From assembly GCF_000943545.1 (NCBI RefSeq), contig NZ_JTHP01000034.1, positions 1 through 63,104 on the forward strand: DNA of 63,104 bases. Reading direction: 5' to 3'. Shown here piece by piece: positions 63,016 to 63,104 of this stretch. How positions within the stretch are numbered: the first letter of the stretch is position 1; each line of letters begins with the position of its first letter. Below the pieces are notes generated by a model. It did no database searches and was not told the origin of the DNA. It saw only the letters and a program-made list of their open reading frames with translations. The stretch is from Paenibacillus terrae (lineage in GTDB: Bacteria; Bacillota; Bacilli; Paenibacillales; Paenibacillaceae). Made by a program: the position numbers and the translations under genes.

Positions 63016-63044
63016 TTGCAAATCTCAAAAAGTAATGATATATT
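63016..63044 (+). promoter_or_regulatory. rRNA operon promoter P2
   Basis: -35 TTGCAA (63016-63021), 17-bp spacer, -10 TATATT (63039-63044), preceded by A-rich sequence resembling an UP element. The purine-rich leader at 63060-63104 looks like the start of an rrn transcript; the 16S gene itself is not in the window. Confidence 0.65.
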
Positions 63045-63104
63045 ATAAAGGTCGCCACTGAGACGCGGTGATGAAAGAGAGTAAGAACGAAAACAAGAGA
63101 ACAA

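Overview
The window is a core chromosomal block of an endospore-forming, low-to-medium GC Firmicute. Protein sequences and gene order resemble Bacillus subtilis, but several proteins and intergenic regions differ in a way that fits Paenibacillus (P. polymyxa group is my best guess from sequence feel, not from a search). Evidence for the group: the ctsR-mcsA-mcsB-clpC, radA-disA, cysE-cysS-mrnC-rlmB-yacP-sigH, rpmG-secE-nusG-rplKAJL-rpoBC and S10/spc/alpha ribosomal clusters in Bacillus order, TTG starts on rpoB, rpoC, rplJ, rpsE and infA, strong AGGAGG ribosome binding sites, and the spore genes cwlD, gerD and pdaB. No mobile element, CRISPR array, tRNA or rRNA gene lies inside the window.

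Layout. 1-1480: terminator of an upstream gene and an Eis-like acetyltransferase. 1520-6685: CtsR-controlled heat-shock/protein quality operon ctsR-mcsA-mcsB-clpC, with a CtsR operator just after the predicted start of transcription. 6856-14139: radA, disA (c-di-AMP), pssA, a PIN/TRAM protein, ispD-ispF (MEP isoprenoid pathway), gltX. 14146-18520: a T-box leader followed by cysE-cysS-mrnC-rlmB-yacP. 18612-19387: sigH. 19563-31609: rpmG-secE-nusG-rplK-rplA, the L10-leader-controlled rplJ-rplL, an RsmC-like methyltransferase, rpoB and rpoC. 31661-36595: rplGB-rpsL-rpsG-fusA-tuf. 36668-51955: the large ribosomal protein super-operon from rpsJ to rplQ, with secY, adk, a damaged map, a KOW protein, infA and rpoA inside it. 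52046-53914: truA, rplM, rpsI. 54059-55810, minus strand: a malic enzyme pseudogene. 56016-58102: cysH-sat (assimilatory sulfate reduction). 58105-62847: cwlD, an Mrp/SalA-type ATPase, convergent gerD and pdaB on the minus strand, a SpoIIM-family membrane protein and a 76-residue unknown. 62933-63104: tandem promoters and leader that look like the start of an rRNA operon lying just outside the window.

How it works together: nearly all of it is growth machinery (ribosome, RNA polymerase, Sec export, translation factors), fed by strong sigma-A promoters whose -35/-10 spacing is close to 17 bp, and controlled by leaders (T-box, L10 leader, probable others). The sulfur theme occurs twice: cysE-cysS under a T-box, and cysH-sat near the end. 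Spore biology (sigH, cwlD, gerD, pdaB) is interleaved.

The most unusual things I saw are not a new system but decay and regulation: a map gene in its normal place that keeps an open frame yet has lost two internal segments carrying most metal ligands; a malic enzyme with three in-frame stop codons and no frameshift; a terminator whose stem is embedded in the rpmG promoter; a perfect 14-bp hairpin between rpoB and rpoC; a palindromic pair of DnaA-box-like sites beside the rpsI terminator; and a terminator stem that contains the ribosome binding site of cwlD.
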